Source of the DNA: JAFCCL01 sp041645325
Lineage (GTDB): Archaea; Iainarchaeota; Iainarchaeia; Iainarchaeales; GCA-2688035
Assembly: GCA_041645325.1 (NCBI GenBank)
Contig: JBAZQI010000007.1
Location: forward strand, 1 to 41,699
Direction of reading: 5' to 3'
Length of the DNA stretch: 41,699 nucleotides
Below the pieces are notes generated by a model. It had not been told where the DNA came from. It saw only the letters and a program-made list of their open reading frames with translations, and searched no databases. Below, in pieces: positions 40,181 through 41,699 of the stretch. How positions within the stretch are numbered: the stretch's first letter is position 1; the number at the start of each line of letters is the position of its first letter. The position numbers were made by a program, and so were the translations under genes.

Positions 40181-40933
40181 TTACACTTCGCCGTATTCTT
40201 CTTCTATTTTGTGCACCACTATGCCTTTTTGGGTTATTTCCATAGGATGCAAATCCTCTGAATGTTTTGTGGCCCTCATTTTTCTTATATGCATTGTCCT
40301 GTTGCTTTGCGTTCCGACGCCCATGTAGTGCAGCACTATTACGCCGTCAACAACGTATTCTTCGACGCCGTATTTTCCGAACCTGTTCATGCCTTCCTGC
40401 ATTTCTGAAACCAGGATGGATGTTACCCCGCTTCTCATGAGCATATAGCTAAGCTTCAAAATGGCTTTTCTTACCTCGCTTGAGTTTTCGAAGTTGAATC
40501 CCAAAGCCGGAATGCTGTCAATTACAACGCGTTTTGCCTCTATTCTTTTTATCACCCTCATTATTTCCAGCAGCAACTTGTCGACGTCGTAGCCTGTCAC
40601 AGGCAATGCAAATTCTTCCTCCGAGGGCATGCCGAGTTTTGCAATGCTTCCATCCACTATGTTAAGCATGTTTTTTTCTTCAAGCGCCTTGAGGTTCCAG
40701 CCGAAGCGCAGCACGTCTTCCCTTATCAGGTTTGGCCTTTCATCAAGAGTAACGTAAACGCCGGGCTCGTTGTATTCAAGTGCGCCTTTGTAAATATACT
40801 GCATGCTCATTATGGTTTTTCCTGTTCCGCATGCGCCGCTTATGAGTACGCTTCTCCCTGCGGGAAAGCCCCCTTCCATAAGTTCATCCAGCCCGGTTAT
40901 CCCGGTTTTTATCCTTTCCATGACGTTTCCCAT
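40181..40933 (-). CDS. KaiC/RadA-like ATPase
   Basis: 250 residues from ATG 40933. It opens MGNVMERIKTGITGLDELME, the usual KaiC-domain start; Walker A is GACGTGKT (33-40) and Walker B lies in KRVVIDSIPAL. One KaiC domain only, unlike the two-domain cyanobacterial clock protein. Archaeal single-domain KaiC-like ATPases are linked to signalling, motility or recombination; a precise role is not shown. TATA ATTTATAG near 40959-40966 gives a leaderless transcript at 40933; the longer in-frame N-terminus to 41056 is rejected. Confidence 0.9.
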   Translation of the reverse strand: MGNVMERIKTGITGLDELMEGGFPAGRSVLISGACGTGKTIMSMQYIYKGALEYNEPGVYVTLDERPNLIREDVLRFGWNLKALEEKNMLNIVDGSIAKLGMPSEEEFALPVTGYDVDKLLLEIMRVIKRIEAKRVVIDSIPALGFNFENSSEVRKAILKLSYMLMRSGVTSILVSEMQEGMNRFGKYGVEEYVVDGVIVLHYMGVGTQSNRTMHIRKMRATKHSEDLHPMEITQKGIVVHKIEEEYGEV

Positions 40934-41125
40934 GCCGTTCAACCCCTTGGGCGTTAACTGAACTATAAATGACGCGTCGTTCTTAATATACTTTTTGCTT
41001 CTTTTTGCCTTTGCATTCGCCGTTTTGCTTTGCGCAATGCGCCCCCTTTTTCGCATTCGGCTCAGGCCGCCTATTCGGGTTTAGGGCACGCTTTCTCTCT
41101 TCTCCCTGTGCCCTGTTTTGCCGGC

Positions 41126-41699
41126 TTATTCCCTTTCGACTCCGAATACTGTGGGGAGTGCGCCGATTTTTTGGGTTATTCCGTCAAGCTGCCCGATGTT
41201 TTTTATTTTTATGTTGAATTTGCATTGGAGCAGGTTATTTTTGCTTGTTTTTGCATCAGTTGAGGTGATTGCAACTTTTGCTTTTTCAAGTATTTTGAGT
41301 ATTGCCGGCAAAAGGCCCGGGCTGTCTTTTGCCTTGACCCTTATTCCAACGACATAGTCCCTGTCGGCAAGGTCCCATTTTATTTTCACTTTTTTGCCCT
41401 GGCTCAGCTTTGCCGTGTTCCCGCAGCTTGTCCTGTGCACCGAAATTTTTCTTTTGGTTGTCCTTATGCCGATTATTTCGTCGCCTGGAACCGGGCTGCA
41501 GCACTTTGCAATCCTGATGTTTTCGCCGCTTGTAAGCGTTTCGCCCTTGTTTTCAATCAGGTCTTTTCTCACTGGCTTTATGCCGAGTTTCTGCCTTATT
41601 TTTGCCTGCGCCTTGTGTGATTTTGCAAGGCTTAACCATAATCTTTTTACCGAAGCCTCTTTTCCGGTTATTATTTCGACATTGTCGCCGTTTTCAAGC
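41126..41699 (-). CDS. RelA/SpoT homologue, C-terminal part
   Basis: The frame is open to the window edge, so the N-terminus lies beyond 41699. About 190 residues are visible. They hold the end of a TGS domain (LENGDNVEIITGKEASVKRL), a helical segment, the conserved-cysteine motif AKCCSPVPGDEIIGIRTTKR with HRTSCGN, and a C-terminal ACT domain (VGIRVKAKDSPGLLPAILKI). This order is that of long RelA/SpoT (p)ppGpp synthetase/hydrolases, where these domains sense the ribosome and amino-acid state. Whether catalytic HD and synthetase domains are present cannot be seen. Such proteins are uncommon in archaea. Confidence 0.88.
   Translation of the reverse strand, partial: LENGDNVEIITGKEASVKRLWLSLAKSHKAQAKIRQKLGIKPVRKDLIENKGETLTSGENIRIAKCCSPVPGDEIIGIRTTKRKISVHRTSCGNTAKLSQGKKVKIKWDLADRDYVVGIRVKAKDSPGLLPAILKILEKAKVAITSTDAKTSKNNLLQCKFNIKIKNIGQLDGITQKIGALPTVFGVERE

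Overview
The window looks archaeal, most likely from a small-genome DPANN-type lineage (inference). It carries the archaeal transcription factor TFE, the archaeal tRNA methyltransferase Trm56, an archaeal-type initiator tRNA-Met, an archaeal XerA-like recombinase, a class III (archaeal pilin-like) signal peptide, and many TATA-box promoters about 25 nt upstream of leaderless or near-leaderless start codons. Internal genes of transcription units instead use GGAG or GGTG Shine-Dalgarno sites, several with TTG starts. Genes are dense and mostly short transcription units on both strands. Many are secreted or membrane proteins without a recognised function.

Layout. 1-4575: the 3' part of a giant surface protein. 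4.7-6.0 kb: flavodoxin-like protein, TspO/MBR membrane protein and a CxxC-x17-CxxC zinc protein. 6.5-8.3 kb: two-gene DrrAB-like ABC exporter. 8.3-15.5 kb: GIN-domain adhesin-like protein, GIY-YIG protein, duplicated-domain lipoprotein, topoisomerase-type zinc ribbon, two tandem coiled-coil proteins, a lipoprotein nuclease, ferritin-like protein, MgtC-like protein and a lipoprotein. 15.6-19.6 kb: Dus tRNA-modifying enzyme and three surface or cell-envelope proteins. 19.6-20.7 kb: gene-poor, repeat-rich. 20.7-27.6 kb: small OB-fold, metallopeptidase, EndoIII, TRAM, recombinase, regulator and PRC-barrel genes. 28.1-32.6 kb: initiator tRNA, TFE, Trm56 and SerRS, interrupted by an insertion carrying a pilin-like LamG protein. 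32.7-35.3 kb: two tRNA-Lys genes, dCMP deaminase, LAGLIDADG protein, an intron-containing tRNA-Phe and a Nudix hydrolase. 35.3-41.7 kb: methyltransferase-like protein, FN3-type surface protein, LysRS, KaiC/RadA-like ATPase and the C-terminal part of a RelA/SpoT homologue.

The translation theme is strong: SerRS, LysRS, both tRNA-Lys isoacceptors, tRNA-Phe, initiator tRNA, Dus and Trm56 all lie here.

Three observations stand out. (1) A dispersed palindromic repeat family, built from the boxes AAAGCCTTTTT and AAAAGCCTTGGGAAAA around variable hairpins. It forms a cluster at 13.65-13.86 kb, has a 56-nt perfect inverted copy at 11.3 kb, and is read in frame at both ends of the 795-residue surface protein. 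(2) A tRNA-Phe(GAA) gene with two introns at unusual positions (near 7/8 and in the 3' strand of the D stem); the second fits a canonical bulge-helix-bulge. (3) A 148-bp direct duplication of the trm56 start and trm56-serS promoter region that brackets the pilin-like LamG gene.
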